Source of the DNA: Candidatus Krumholzibacteriota bacterium
GTDB lineage: Bacteria; Krumholzibacteriota; Krumholzibacteriia; LZORAL124-64-63
Direction of reading: 5' to 3'
Assembly: GCA_022711765.1 (NCBI GenBank)
Contig: JAKLEB010000001.1
Span: 1,284,694 to 1,348,693, forward strand
Length of the DNA: 64,000 bases
Part shown: positions 26,190-35,745 of the stretch, piece after piece
How the letters are laid out: every line of letters starts with the position of its first letter
Position numbering within the stretch: the stretch's first letter is position 1
Position numbers and translations under genes: made by a program
The notes under the pieces: generated by a model
Seen by the model: only the letters and a program-made list of their open reading frames with translations
What the model was told of the DNA's origin: nothing
Databases searched by the model: none

Positions 26190-27518
26190 ATGGAGATTCG
26201 GGAACCAGACGCCCTCGGTGTGCCTGGACGCGGCAGCGACCTGCTGGCGCTCGCCTTCGGCACGACGGTCGCGATGTGGGCGGTGGGCTACGTCTGCCGC
26301 TTTCCCGGGGTCGCCACGCCGCCGTGGCTGCTCCTCGCGCTGCTTCTCGTCTGCCTGGCCGCGGGCGGCTGGGCAGCCGGACGTTTCACCGCGCGCGGCC
26401 TGCGGGGCGGGCTGGAGGTCGGGCTGCTGGTCGGGCTGCTGAACCTGCTCGTGCTCGGCAGCGTGCTTTCGAGCGGGGACGATCCGAACCGCCTCGTGCC
26501 GGCGGCCGCGTGGTGGATCCCCGGTTCGCTGCTGCTGGCAGGCGTCGTCGGCGGACTCGGCGCCCTGGTCGGCCGCCGCCGGACGCCGGCCACCCCGCAG
26601 CTCGCGGACCACGGGCTGGCGGGCTTCGCGGTGGTGGCCGCCGGCGCCACCTTCCTCTTGCTCGTGGCCGGGGGCATCGTCACCGGCAGTCGCGCGGGGC
26701 TCGCCGTCACCGACTGGCCGAATTCCTACGGGTACAACATGTTCCTGTACCCCCTCTCGCGGATGACCGGCGGGATCTACTACGAGCACGTGCACCGGCT
26801 GCTCGGCTCCCTCGTGGGGCTGACGACCCTGGTGCTCGCCGTGCACCTCCAGCGGGTCGAGGACCGGCGCTGGGTGAAGAACATGGCGCTGGTCGCGCTG
26901 GCTCTGGTCGTGATCCAGGGCGTGCTCGGCGGCCTGCGGGTGACCGGGCGCTTCACCCTGAGCGACGACCCGGCGGCGACGCGCCCCAACCTCACCCTGG
27001 CGGTGGTCCACGGCATCGCCGGCCAGCTCTTCTTCGCCACGGTGGTCGCGATCGCCGCCTTCGTCACGCGGCGGTGGCGCGACGGCCCGCCGGCGATCGC
27101 GCGCGCCGGCGCCGGGCTCGACCACCGTCTCGGCGCGTGGTTCCTGGGCGCGGTCGTCCTGCAGCTCGCGCTCGGCGCGCTCCTGCGGCACGCGGACGCG
27201 GCGTTGCACGCGCACCTGACGCTCGCGGTCGCCGTCCTCGTCCTGGGCGGCCTCAGCGGCAGCCGGCTCTTGCTCAAGCACCGCGACCTGCCCCTGCTCC
27301 GCCGGCTCGGCCGGCTCCTGCATGCGGGCCTCGGCCTGCAGCTGGTCCTGGGCTTCGCCGCCCTGGTCGCGCGCAACCTCGCGGGTCCGGGCGGCGGCCC
27401 GCACCCCGCGGACGTCGTCGTGACCACGTTCCACCAGGCCGTCGGCGCGCTCCTGCTGGCGCTGGCGGTCCTGTGCCTGCTCTGGTCCCGCCGCCTGCTG
27501 CAGCCGGCGGACCGCTGA
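26190..27518 (+). CDS. ctaA: COX15/CtaA-type heme A synthase with N-terminal membrane extension
   Basis: 442 residues. It oxidises the C8 methyl of heme O to a formyl, giving heme A. From about residue 150 the protein follows COX15/CtaA: GGIVTGSRAGLAVTDWPNSYG, YYEHVHRLLGSLVGLTTL (heme-ligand His), later LTLAVVHGIAGQLFFA, ALLRHADAALHAHL and TTFHQAVGALL. The first 150 residues add about four extra helices beyond the eight-helix core. The ATG at 26190 was chosen over longer in-frame options because translation upstream runs through the promoter region. Confidence 0.92.
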   Translation: MEIREPDALGVPGRGSDLLALAFGTTVAMWAVGYVCRFPGVATPPWLLLALLLVCLAAGGWAAGRFTARGLRGGLEVGLLVGLLNLLVLGSVLSSGDDPNRLVPAAAWWIPGSLLLAGVVGGLGALVGRRRTPATPQLADHGLAGFAVVAAGATFLLLVAGGIVTGSRAGLAVTDWPNSYGYNMFLYPLSRMTGGIYYEHVHRLLGSLVGLTTLVLAVHLQRVEDRRWVKNMALVALALVVIQGVLGGLRVTGRFTLSDDPAATRPNLTLAVVHGIAGQLFFATVVAIAAFVTRRWRDGPPAIARAGAGLDHRLGAWFLGAVVLQLALGALLRHADAALHAHLTLAVAVLVLGGLSGSRLLLKHRDLPLLRRLGRLLHAGLGLQLVLGFAALVARNLAGPGGGPHPADVVVTTFHQAVGALLLALAVLCLLWSRRLLQPADR

Positions 27519-27573
27519 CCTGGCTTGATCGTGACCTCGAGCGAATGGTGACCCGGATCGGATGGGAGGCGTC

Positions 27574-28023
27574 ATGCGCGTGCAGGATCTGCTGAACGAG
27601 AAGGCGAACGCGGCCGTCTACAGCGTCGCGCCGGATCAGAGCGTGTTCGAGGCCGTCACCGAGATGGTGAAGAAGAACGTCGGCGCGATGCTGGTCGTGC
27701 AGAACGACGAGCTGGTCGGCATCATCACCGAGCGCGACTACCTGCGCCTGGTGACCGTCCAGGGCCGCACCGCGCGCGACACGCCGGTCCACGAGATCAT
27801 GACGCGCAGCGTGATCTACCTGACCCCCGACACCAGCGTCGAGGAGGCCATGGCGATCGTGACCGAGAAACGCATCCGCCACCTGCCGGTGCTCGCGGAC
27901 GACCGGATCCTCGGCGTGCTCTCGATCGGCGACCTCGTCAAGGCCACCGCGAAGACCCGCGAGATGCACATCCGGACGCTCGAGGCCTACATCGCCGACG
28001 ATTATCCCGGCCCGGTCAAGTGA
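27574..28023 (+). CDS. tandem CBS-domain protein
   Basis: 149 residues made of one CBS pair (Bateman module): first repeat with GAMLVVQNDELVGIITERDY, second with RIRHLPVLADDRILGVLSIGDLV. Such modules bind adenine nucleotides and act as energy or ligand sensors. No catalytic domain is fused. GGGAGG lies 4 bases before the ATG at 27574, which excludes the in-frame ATG 12 bases upstream. It is 55 bases after ctaA, same strand. Confidence 0.9.
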   Translation: MRVQDLLNEKANAAVYSVAPDQSVFEAVTEMVKKNVGAMLVVQNDELVGIITERDYLRLVTVQGRTARDTPVHEIMTRSVIYLTPDTSVEEAMAIVTEKRIRHLPVLADDRILGVLSIGDLVKATAKTREMHIRTLEAYIADDYPGPVK

Positions 28024-28138
28024 CGCGCCGTCGAGACGCGAGCCGGCGCCGGCTCGTCCCTTGCCACGGCGGCTCCCGTTGACCACCTTGGACGCTCTGG
28101 CGACCGCGCGGACCACCGTCGAGGACGAGGCCAACGGG

Positions 28139-28639
28139 ATGCAGATCACAGCTCTCTCCGACGTCGACAAGGCCTGGGTCCGGGAACGGACCGAACTGCT
28201 CTTCAGCGGCGCCTTCCTCGTCAGCCGCGATCTGGTCCACGACCCGACGCAGTTGCCCGGTTTCATCGCCGTGCAGGACGGCGAGCGCGTCGGCCTCGCG
28301 ACCTATCACATCGCCGGCGACGCCTGCGAGATCGTCAGCCTGGACGCGCTCTGCCAGTACATGGGGATCGGCAGCGAGTTGTTGCTCGCGGTCGAGGCCG
28401 TCGCGCGCGCCGAGGGATGCACGCGCCTGTGGGCCATCACGACCAACGACAACATCGACGCCTTGCGCTTCTTCCAGCGCCGCGGCTTCACGATCACCGA
28501 CTTCCGCCTCGACGGGATGGCGAAGATCCGGATGCTCAAGCCGAACATCCCTCTGGTCGGCGCCCACGGCATCCCCATCCGTGACGAGATCGAGCTCGCG
28601 AAGCCCCTCGATCCCGGCAAGGGCTGGCGCGTGGTCTAG
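28139..28639 (+). CDS. GNAT family N-acetyltransferase
   Basis: About 166 residues. The acetyl-CoA fold is recognisable from GFIAVQDGERVGLATY, then LCQYMGIGSELLLAVEAVARAEG (a variant of the Q/RxxGxG/A loop), and LWAITTNDNIDALRFFQRRGFTI. The acceptor is unknown. I use the ATG at 28139 (MQITALSDVDKAWV); an in-frame TTG at 28061 would add 26 residues with no recognisable content. Probably cotranscribed with the CBS gene. Confidence 0.82.
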   Translation: MQITALSDVDKAWVRERTELLFSGAFLVSRDLVHDPTQLPGFIAVQDGERVGLATYHIAGDACEIVSLDALCQYMGIGSELLLAVEAVARAEGCTRLWAITTNDNIDALRFFQRRGFTITDFRLDGMAKIRMLKPNIPLVGAHGIPIRDEIELAKPLDPGKGWRVV

Positions 28640-28700
28640 GCGGGAACCCGCGGCCGGTGTTCGGGGTTCACGGCCGACACACTCGACCTGGAGGCTGTCC

Positions 28701-29408
28701 ATGACGGAATTCGATCCTGCGCGAAACCGCACCGCGACCGTGGGCGTCGAGCAGCTCGCCAGCATGCGCGGCGCGTTCCTGCAGCGCGTGTACGGCCACC
28801 TGGCCGCGGCTGTCGCCGTCTTCACGTTGATCGAGGTGTTCCTCTTCAAGAGCGGCATCGTCTATCCGTTGACCAACGCCCTGGTGGGGGTCAACTGGCT
28901 CATCGTGCTCGGCGGCTTCATGGTGACGGGCTGGCTCGGGCGCAGCTTCGCGTACCGCGCCGGCTCGGTCGGCAGCCAGTACCTGGGGCTCGGCCTCTAC
29001 ATCGTCGCCCAGGCGATCATCTTCGCGCCGCTGCTCGCGGTCGCGAACGTCTACGTGCCGGGCGCGATCCAGAATGCCGCGCTGATCACCCTGCTCGGCT
29101 TCACGCTGCTGACCATGCTGGCCCTCTCCATGCGACGCGACTTCACGTTCCTCGGCGGGATCCTCCGCTGGGCCGGGATCGTGGCGCTGGCGGCGATCAT
29201 CGGCAGCGTCGTCTTCCATTTCTCGCTCGGCACCTGGTTCTCCGTCGGCATGGTCGCGCTGGCGGGCGCCGCCGTGCTGTACGACACCCAGCGCATCCTC
29301 GTGACCTTCCCCGACGATCGCCACGTCGGCGCCGCCCTCGAGCTCTTCGCCAGCATCGCCCTGATGTTCTGGTACGTCCTGCGCCTGCTGATCGGGTCGC
29401 GCCGCTGA
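28701..29408 (+). CDS. Bax inhibitor-1/YccA family membrane protein
   Basis: 235 residues, seven hydrophobic segments. Family features: MRGAFLQRVYGHLAAAVAVF at the first helix, LLGFTLLTMLAL, and the end VALAGAAVLYDTQRIL with two later acidic/charged residues before FASIALMFWYVLRLL. Bacterial members (YetJ, YccA) are inner-membrane proteins; YetJ is a pH-dependent calcium leak. GGAGG precedes the ATG. Confidence 0.9.
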   Translation: MTEFDPARNRTATVGVEQLASMRGAFLQRVYGHLAAAVAVFTLIEVFLFKSGIVYPLTNALVGVNWLIVLGGFMVTGWLGRSFAYRAGSVGSQYLGLGLYIVAQAIIFAPLLAVANVYVPGAIQNAALITLLGFTLLTMLALSMRRDFTFLGGILRWAGIVALAAIIGSVVFHFSLGTWFSVGMVALAGAAVLYDTQRILVTFPDDRHVGAALELFASIALMFWYVLRLLIGSRR

Positions 29409-29546
29409 CCCCGGCGCGTCGCGACTCGCCCGCCGCCCCCGCGCGCGCCCGCGCCGGGAGCGGCGGTTTCGCGTGACGGCCCCCGGATTTGCGCTATCTT
29501 GATCCAGCGCGAGGGAGAGCGGCTCCGGCCCGATCGAAAGGCAACC

Positions 29547-31208
29547 ATGCTCGCGGAGAACCTGGTCGAGAGCGTCGCCGCCGCCATCCGGGACAACTGG
29601 GATCGCGAATGCTACAGCGACTGGGAGGGCACGACCCTCACCTACGCCGACGTCGCCCACCGCATCTGCCAGCTCCACTACATCTTCAGCGAGTCGGGAA
29701 TCGAGCGGGGCGACAAGATCGCGCTCGTCGGCCGGAACAGCTCCCGCTGGGCCGTGACCTACTTCGCCGCCCTCACGTACGGCGCGGTCGCCGTGCCCAT
29801 CTTGCCGGACTTCACGGACGAGGAGATCCATCACGTCGTCGGCCACTCGGACGCGCAGCTGCTCTTCGCGTCCGATCCGCTCTACGATCGCCTCGAGAAC
29901 ACCCGCATGAGGGGCCTGCGGGGGATCCTGCGGATCGAGGATTACAGCCTCCGCCACCACAACCAGAAGCGCCTGCCCGACATCGTGGCCACGGCGCCGA
30001 CGGCCTACCGGAAGCGCCACAGGAACCGGCTGGCGCGCGGTGAATTCCAGTTCGAACCGGTGCCCGGGTCAGACCTCGCCACGATCGTCTACACCAGCGG
30101 AACCACCGGTTTCAGCAAAGGCGTGATGCTCAATCACCACTCGCTGATGGTCAATGCGCGTTACTACCTGGACAACCTCGACCTCTCCCGCAACCGGCGG
30201 ATCGTGAGCTTCCTGCCGCTCGCCCACAGCTTCGGCTGCGCATTCGACCTGATCGCCCCGACGGTCGGCGGCTGCCACACCACGTTCATCGAGAAGACAC
30301 CCACGCCCAAGGTCCTGCTCGAGGCTTTCGCGAGGGTCCGGCCGGTCGTCGTGCTGTCGGTGCCGCTCATCATCGAGAAGATCTACCGCAACCGGATCAA
30401 GCCGCAGCTCGAGTCGCCGACGCTGAAGACCATGATGAAGATCCCCGCCGTCAACCGCCTGGTGTACAAGCGCATCCGACGCCGGATCCGCGACGTGTTC
30501 GGCGGCCAGTTCCAGGAGGTCGTGATCGGCGGCGCCGCGTTCAACCGGGAAGCGGAGCAGTTCTTCCGCCAGATCGGCTTCGACGTCGCCAACGGCTACG
30601 GCATGACCGAGTGCGGCCCGATCATCAGCTACTCGGTGGTGCGGGACCGGCCGCCGCTGGGCTCGGTGGGCAAGATCATCCCGTACCTCGAGTGCCGGAT
30701 CGACGTCTCCGACCAGGCGCACGGCGTCGGCGAGATCCTCGTGCGCGGCGAGAACGTCATGCTGGGCTACTACAAGGACCCCGAGGCCACTCGCGCCGCG
30801 ATCGACCAGGACGGGTGGCTGCACACCGGCGATCTCGGCCGGATGGATGAGAACGGTATCCTCTTCCTGACGGGCCGCAGCAAGAACATGATCCTCTCGC
30901 CATCGGGCCAGAACGTGTATCCCGAGGAGATCGAGGCCCGGCTGAACGAGCTGCCCTACGTCATGGAATCGCTGGTCATGGAGAGCGGCGGCAAGATCTG
31001 CGCGCTGATCCACCCGGATCTCGACCGCACCGACCAGGACGGCATCGGGGAGAAGGAGCTCGAGGCGATCATGGAGAGGAATCGGCTCGAGCTGAATCGC
31101 CAGGTTCCCGCCTACGCCGCCGTGTCCCGCGTCCGGCTGATCTACACGGAGTTCGAGAAGACCCCGACCAAGAAGATCAAGCGACGCCTCTACGACGCGT
31201 TCCGCTGA
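29547..31208 (+). CDS. AMP-forming acyl-CoA synthetase (long-chain fatty acid-CoA ligase-like)
   Basis: 553 residues. It activates a carboxylate, most likely a fatty acid, as acyl-AMP and then acyl-CoA. Motifs in order: YTSGTTGFSKGVML (P-loop-like A3), FLPLAHSFGCAFD, NGYGMTECGPIISY (A5), GWLHTGDLGRMDENG (A7), GRSKNMILSPSGQNVYPEEIE (A8), and KTPTKKIKR with the catalytic lysine near the C-terminus (A10). ATG at 29547 follows AAAGG. The adjacent genes give no pathway. Confidence 0.9.
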   Translation: MLAENLVESVAAAIRDNWDRECYSDWEGTTLTYADVAHRICQLHYIFSESGIERGDKIALVGRNSSRWAVTYFAALTYGAVAVPILPDFTDEEIHHVVGHSDAQLLFASDPLYDRLENTRMRGLRGILRIEDYSLRHHNQKRLPDIVATAPTAYRKRHRNRLARGEFQFEPVPGSDLATIVYTSGTTGFSKGVMLNHHSLMVNARYYLDNLDLSRNRRIVSFLPLAHSFGCAFDLIAPTVGGCHTTFIEKTPTPKVLLEAFARVRPVVVLSVPLIIEKIYRNRIKPQLESPTLKTMMKIPAVNRLVYKRIRRRIRDVFGGQFQEVVIGGAAFNREAEQFFRQIGFDVANGYGMTECGPIISYSVVRDRPPLGSVGKIIPYLECRIDVSDQAHGVGEILVRGENVMLGYYKDPEATRAAIDQDGWLHTGDLGRMDENGILFLTGRSKNMILSPSGQNVYPEEIEARLNELPYVMESLVMESGGKICALIHPDLDRTDQDGIGEKELEAIMERNRLELNRQVPAYAAVSRVRLIYTEFEKTPTKKIKRRLYDAFR

Positions 31209-31266
31209 GATTCGACGACGGCCCGGGCCGCGAAGGCGCGGGTCGGGGTCTCGACGGTCGCGAGAG

Positions 31267-31689
31267 CTAGTCGAGCTCGAACACGATCGGCAGCTGCGCC
31301 CACATCCGGACCGGGCGGCCATTGACGGAGCCTGCGGCGAAGACGCACTGCTTCGCCGCCGCGAGAGCCGCCGCCTCCAGCTCGACGTTTTCGGACACGC
31401 CGCGCGCGACCTCGGCCGTGACGATCGCGCCATCGGCGTCGATCAGCAACCGGATCAGCACCGCGCCCTCGATGCCGTCTCGGCGCGCCGCCTCGGGGTA
31501 CTCGGGCGCCACGTACTCGACCAGCCGCGGGGGTACCGCCATATCCGCCTTGCCCGGGTCGGCCGGCCGGGGCGCCTCCGCGCCGGTCGCCGGGGGCGCC
31601 GGATCCCCCGCCGCGAGATCCACGGGCACGAAGCCGGCCGCGACGGCGGCGAGCACCGCGGCGGGCAGGAACCAACGCTCGAGCTTCAT
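31267..31689 (-). CDS. secreted TonB C-terminal-domain protein
   Basis: 140 residues: an N-terminal signal or anchor (about 1-27), a short Ala/Pro-rich linker, and a TonB C-terminal domain starting at EYVAPEYPEAARRDGIEGAV and ending FELD. TonB links the inner-membrane proton motor to outer-membrane receptors, but here the Pro-rich periplasm-spanning region is only about 30 residues and no exbB, exbD or receptor gene is nearby. It may be a soluble TonB-like accessory. GGAAGGG precedes the ATG. Confidence 0.8.
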   Translation of the reverse strand: MKLERWFLPAAVLAAVAAGFVPVDLAAGDPAPPATGAEAPRPADPGKADMAVPPRLVEYVAPEYPEAARRDGIEGAVLIRLLIDADGAIVTAEVARGVSENVELEAAALAAAKQCVFAAGSVNGRPVRMWAQLPIVFELD

Positions 31690-31763
31690 GGACGGCCCTT
31701 CCTCTCATCCGGTGGGGACGCTGACATGATGCGAACGCGAAGGTCCCCTGGCAAGCTCCCGCG

Positions 31764-33125
31764 TCAATCCCGCGCCGCGTACACCGCGTATCCCCGCGGC
31801 GGCGCCCAGAACTGCGCCCGGCCGTCGCGAGCGCTCCAGCTCGCGAGCGGCGCGTTCAGGTCGGCGCGGCCGCGCCACGCCACCGGCTCCCAGAGCGCGT
31901 CGCCGCGCCGGGTCGGCACCCAGCGGCCGTTCCAGCCGCCGAGGTTGTTGAGCACCAGGACGAGGCCGGGCTGCCCGCCCCACCCGAGGCGCTCCATGAT
32001 GTAGAGGTCGTCGTCGAGGTAGCGGGTGACCGCCGGTCCGGCGGCGTACCTCTCGTGCGCCGAGACCAGCGCGTCGATGCCGCTCGGCTCGCCCGGCAAG
32101 GCGAGGCCGTGAACGAAGTAGTCCTGCCAGAACACGCACGGATAGCCCGGATGCGTCAAGACGAAGGCGTACGCGAGCATCTTGTCGTTGACGATCGGCG
32201 GGGCGTCGCCGCCGCGGAAGTCGTGGTTGTCGACGAAGGTCACGGCCTCCAGCGGGCGGTCGAAGGCGAGCGCGCCGGGCGCGACCAGCTCGCGCAGCGA
32301 GAAACCCGGCCGATCGCACAGGTCCTTGAGCCGGTAGCGGAGCGGGAAGTCGAACGCGCAGACCGGATTGTCGCTCCAGGCCTTCGCCGAGTCGAGCCAC
32401 TCCGCGATCTCGCGGTCGCCGGACCACGACTCGCCGCAGCCGAATGGTCGGAAGAACCGCCAGCCGCCGTCCTCCCGGTTGCGCCGGCCGTCGCGCGGCT
32501 GGTAGCGCAGCTCCAGCAGCGCGGTGACGATCCAGGTGCCGTAGCCGTTGACGAGGTCGAAACGGAAGCCGTCGAAGCCGACGTCCTCGATCAGGAACCG
32601 CGCATGGGCGACCAGCCAGCGATAGACCTCGGGGTTGCGGTGGCAGAGATCCGGAAACCCGCCGAAGCGCTGGTGGCCGTCATACGATTCGAAGCGGCTG
32701 GGATTGAAGCTTGCGAAGTCGCGCGGGAACCGGCCGCTTGCGGGAGCGAAGCGGGTCCAGTACTCGCCGCCCGTGTCGGGGTTCGCTTCGAGCTCGCCGC
32801 CGCTGCAGTGATTGTAGACCACGTCGGCGTAGACCTGCAGATCGTGCGCGTGCGCGGTCGCGACGAGCGAGTCGAGCTGGCAGCGGGTGCCGAAGCCGGT
32901 GGCCGCGCCGCCGCGCTGGTCGAACTCGCCGAGGTCGAAGTAGTCGAAGGGATCGTAGCCCATGCCGTGGCGCGCGTCGCCCTTGTGCGCGGGCGGCAAC
33001 CAGAGCGCCGTGAAGCCGGCGCGGGCGAGGTCGGGCACCTTCGCCTCGACGTGGGGCCACCAGCGTTCGAGACGATTCTCCGCGCGGTGGCAATCCCAGT
33101 AGAAGGCCTGCATGAGGACACCCAT
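31764..33125 (-). CDS. cytoplasmic GH13 alpha-amylase
   Basis: 453 residues, no signal peptide. GH13 regions in order: VYADVVYNHCSGG (region I), GFDGFRFDLVNGY (region II, nucleophile Asp), FGCGESW (acid/base Glu), FVDNHDFRGG (region IV, Asp). It opens with MQAFYWDC and WWPHVEAKVPDLARAGFTALWLPP, the pattern of liquefying (GH13 subfamily 5-like) amylases. It likely degrades internal glycogen or imported maltodextrin. GGGGAG precedes the ATG. No other glycogen genes are adjacent. Confidence 0.92.
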   Translation of the reverse strand: MGVLMQAFYWDCHRAENRLERWWPHVEAKVPDLARAGFTALWLPPAHKGDARHGMGYDPFDYFDLGEFDQRGGAATGFGTRCQLDSLVATAHAHDLQVYADVVYNHCSGGELEANPDTGGEYWTRFAPASGRFPRDFASFNPSRFESYDGHQRFGGFPDLCHRNPEVYRWLVAHARFLIEDVGFDGFRFDLVNGYGTWIVTALLELRYQPRDGRRNREDGGWRFFRPFGCGESWSGDREIAEWLDSAKAWSDNPVCAFDFPLRYRLKDLCDRPGFSLRELVAPGALAFDRPLEAVTFVDNHDFRGGDAPPIVNDKMLAYAFVLTHPGYPCVFWQDYFVHGLALPGEPSGIDALVSAHERYAAGPAVTRYLDDDLYIMERLGWGGQPGLVLVLNNLGGWNGRWVPTRRGDALWEPVAWRGRADLNAPLASWSARDGRAQFWAPPRGYAVYAARD

Positions 33126-33200
33126 GGTTCACTCCCCGTTGAGGGCGGCTGCCTGGCCGGCGCGCGCTCCTCGATCGCGAGGCGGGCGCTGCGCCGGTTC

Positions 33201-33725
33201 CTAGGTGTCCTGGTCGCAGATCAGTCTGCCGAGGTATTCCTCGAGGCGGTCGAGGCTGGAGTTCCAGCCGGCGACGACCCCCAGGTCCTCGTGCTTGCGG
33301 CGATCCTCGGTCGTGGGGTGCGCAATCTCGAGGGTGACGCGCGTCCGGCCCGGCTCGCCGGCGACGTCCGCGAAGTTGACGGTCATGACGATCCCGCTGG
33401 GCAGTTCGGCCGGCGACGGCAGCGCGAACCCCTCGTCGAACTCGTCGGTGGTCACGATCCGTCCGCCGGGGACGATCTCGCGAAACTCGCCGACGGACGG
33501 ATACTCGGCGCCGTCCGTTCCGCTCAGGAGGTACCGCCAGCGGCCTCCGGGTTCGAATTCCAGCTCCGTCACCCGGGTCGTGAATCCGCGCGGGCCCCAC
33601 CACCGGCAGATGTGCTCCGGTTCGGTCCAGACCTGCCAGACGAGGTCGCGCGGCGCCGCGAAGACGCGCGCGATCTCGAGCCGGAGTTCGCCCTTCTTGT
33701 CGACCGGCTGGCGCTGGGGTTTCAC
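33201..33725 (-). CDS. AHSA1/SRPBCC domain protein
   Basis: 174 residues. LEIARVFAAPRDLVWQVWTEPEHICRWWGP, FEPGGRWRY and a C-terminal GWNSSLDRLEEYL are typical of the Aha1/START-like hydrophobic-pocket family. Ligand unknown. The start is GTG, 5 bases after AAGGGAG. It lies 243 bases downstream of the ABC-F gene; that gap (33726-33968) shows nothing further. Confidence 0.88.
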   Translation of the reverse strand: MKPQRQPVDKKGELRLEIARVFAAPRDLVWQVWTEPEHICRWWGPRGFTTRVTELEFEPGGRWRYLLSGTDGAEYPSVGEFREIVPGGRIVTTDEFDEGFALPSPAELPSGIVMTVNFADVAGEPGRTRVTLEIAHPTTEDRRKHEDLGVVAGWNSSLDRLEEYLGRLICDQDT

Positions 33726-33968
33726 ACCGCCGCTCCCTTCCTCGCAACGCCAGGACGCGCCGCCAGCCCGGCGGGTCGGGTCCGCGAGCGCCGCGAATAT
33801 CGGACTGCACTGGCCGGTCGGCAGGGCATCCTAATCCCGTCCAATCTCGGCCAATCGGCAGGATACGACGATCCAGCCGCCGTAGCAAGAGTCGTTATGT
33901 CCGGTATTTGGCCGCTCGCGCCCGACCAGCCCGGCGGCGAGCGGCCGGGCGGCCCCACGGCCGGACGG

Positions 33969-35615
33969 CTAGCGATGGACCCCCGCCACCTCGCTCCCGG
34001 TCCGCGCCACGAACTCGGAGTAGGAGCCGTCGTACACGAGCGGCGACAGCGGCGACTCGCCGTCGCGGTCGCCGGGCCGCAGTTCGAGCACCCGGTTGCT
34101 GAGGCCGCGCAGGAACGCGCGGTCGTGGCTGACGAAGAGCATCGTGCCCGCGAAGTCGCGCAACGCGCCGACGAGCATCTCCTTGGTCTCGAGGTCGAGA
34201 TGGTTGGTGGGCTCGTCGAGGATCAGGAAGTTGGGCGGATCGAACAGCATCTGCGCGAGCACGAGGCGCGACCGCTCCCCCCCCGACAGGATGCGGACCG
34301 GCTTGTCGACGTCGTCGCCCGAGAACTGGAAGGCGCCGAGCAGGCTGCGCAGCGCGCCCTGGCCCGCGGCCGGAAACGTCTTCTGGACTTGCCCGAAGAC
34401 CGTGAGGGCGGGGTCGAGCTGCTCGAGCGACTGCTGCGCGAAGTAGCCGATCTTCAGCCCCACGCCCAGCCTGATCGATCCGGCATCGGGCTGCAGGACG
34501 CCGGCCACGAGCTTCAGGAGCGTCGACTTGCCGGCTCCGTTGCGCCCCATCACGCACCAGCGTTCGGCGCGGCGGATCATCAGGCTGAAGTCGTCGTAGA
34601 CGACGCGCGCGCCGAAGGCCTTCGTGAGGCCCTTCAGCTCCGCCACGTCGTCGCCGGAACGCGACGGTTGCCGGAACTCGAAGTCGACGACCCGGCGTCG
34701 CCGCGGCGGCTCCACCAGCTCGATCTTCTCGAGCTTCTTGACCCGGCTCTGGACCTGGGCGGCCTTGGCGACGTGCGTCTGGAACCGCTCGATGAACCGC
34801 CGCTCCTTCGCGAGCATCGCCTGCTGCCGCGCGTAGGTGGCCTCCTGGTTCGCGGCCACGAGCGCGCGCTGGCGCACGAAGTCGTCGTAGTCGCCGGTGT
34901 ACGACACGAATTCGCCGGCGTCGATGTCGAGGACGCGGCCGACGACGCGGTTCAGGAAGTCCTTGTCGTGGCAGGTCAAAAGAACGGCGCCCGGGAACCC
35001 CTTGAGGAACCGCTCGAGCCACAGGATCGACTCGATGTCGAGGTGGTTGGTGGGCTCGTCCATCAGCAGCACGTCCGGACGTCCGAGCAACACGCGCGCC
35101 ATCCCCACCCGCATCTTCCAGCCGCCCGACAGCGCGCCCGCGTCGCCTTCGATCTGATCGGGCGCGAACCCGAGGCCCTGGAGGATCTCGCGGGCCCGCG
35201 CCTCGAGCTCGTAGCCTCCGCGCGTCTGGTAGGCGTCCTGGACCTCGGCGTACCGGCGCAGGATCTCCGTCAGGTCGCCGGCGCGCTCGGGGTCGGCGAG
35301 CGCGTGGCCCAGCGCCTCCAGTTCGTGGTGCAGCTCCCCGAGGTCGCCGCTGCCCGCGATCGTCTCGTCGAGGACCGAGCGGCCGGACATCTCGGCGATG
35401 TCCTGGCGGAAGTAGCCGATGGTCGTTCGCTTCGGCACCGAGACCGTGCCCTCGTCGGGTTCCTCCTCGCCCACGATCAGGCGGAAGAGCGTCGTCTTGC
35501 CCGCGCCGTTGGGGCCGACCAGGCCGACCTTCTCGCCGGGATTGAGCTGGAACGACGTCTCGACGAACAGGATCTGACGACCGTGGCGCTTGGAGATGTT
35601 CGCGAGGGTGATCAA
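33969..35615 (-). CDS. ABC-F family ATPase (ribosome-associated type)
   Basis: 548 residues, two ABC nucleotide-binding domains and no membrane domain. Walker A: GPNGAGKTT (N-terminal) and GRNGAGKST (C-terminal); signature motifs LSGGWKMRVGMARVLL and LSGGERSRLVLAQML, each followed by the ABC-F hallmark DEPTNHLD. The interdomain linker is charged. Such proteins act in translation, with some giving antibiotic resistance; the paralog (Uup, YheS, EttA) is not determined. I place the start at TTG 35615 (LITLANISKRHG, matching the usual MITLxNISK). The in-frame ATG at 35717 would add a 34-residue basic/proline-rich leader. Confidence 0.88.
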   Translation of the reverse strand: MITLANISKRHGRQILFVETSFQLNPGEKVGLVGPNGAGKTTLFRLIVGEEEPDEGTVSVPKRTTIGYFRQDIAEMSGRSVLDETIAGSGDLGELHHELEALGHALADPERAGDLTEILRRYAEVQDAYQTRGGYELEARAREILQGLGFAPDQIEGDAGALSGGWKMRVGMARVLLGRPDVLLMDEPTNHLDIESILWLERFLKGFPGAVLLTCHDKDFLNRVVGRVLDIDAGEFVSYTGDYDDFVRQRALVAANQEATYARQQAMLAKERRFIERFQTHVAKAAQVQSRVKKLEKIELVEPPRRRRVVDFEFRQPSRSGDDVAELKGLTKAFGARVVYDDFSLMIRRAERWCVMGRNGAGKSTLLKLVAGVLQPDAGSIRLGVGLKIGYFAQQSLEQLDPALTVFGQVQKTFPAAGQGALRSLLGAFQFSGDDVDKPVRILSGGERSRLVLAQMLFDPPNFLILDEPTNHLDLETKEMLVGALRDFAGTMLFVSHDRAFLRGLSNRVLELRPGDRDGESPLSPLVYDGSYSEFVARTGSEVAGVHR

Positions 35616-35745
35616 GCCTGAGTACCGCCGCCGGGTCGATGGAACGGAGGAAGCGCGACGGCGGGGAATATAGTCCGGCGGCGGCGCGGGCGCCAAAGCG
35701 CCGGCGAACCGCGGCAAGCGCGGCGGCGGTCGCGGATCATCGCCG

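Noticed and set aside
32055-35621. 1188-residue plus-strand open frame
   Set aside because: Antisense to the amylase, SRPBCC and ABC-F genes; low-complexity translation.
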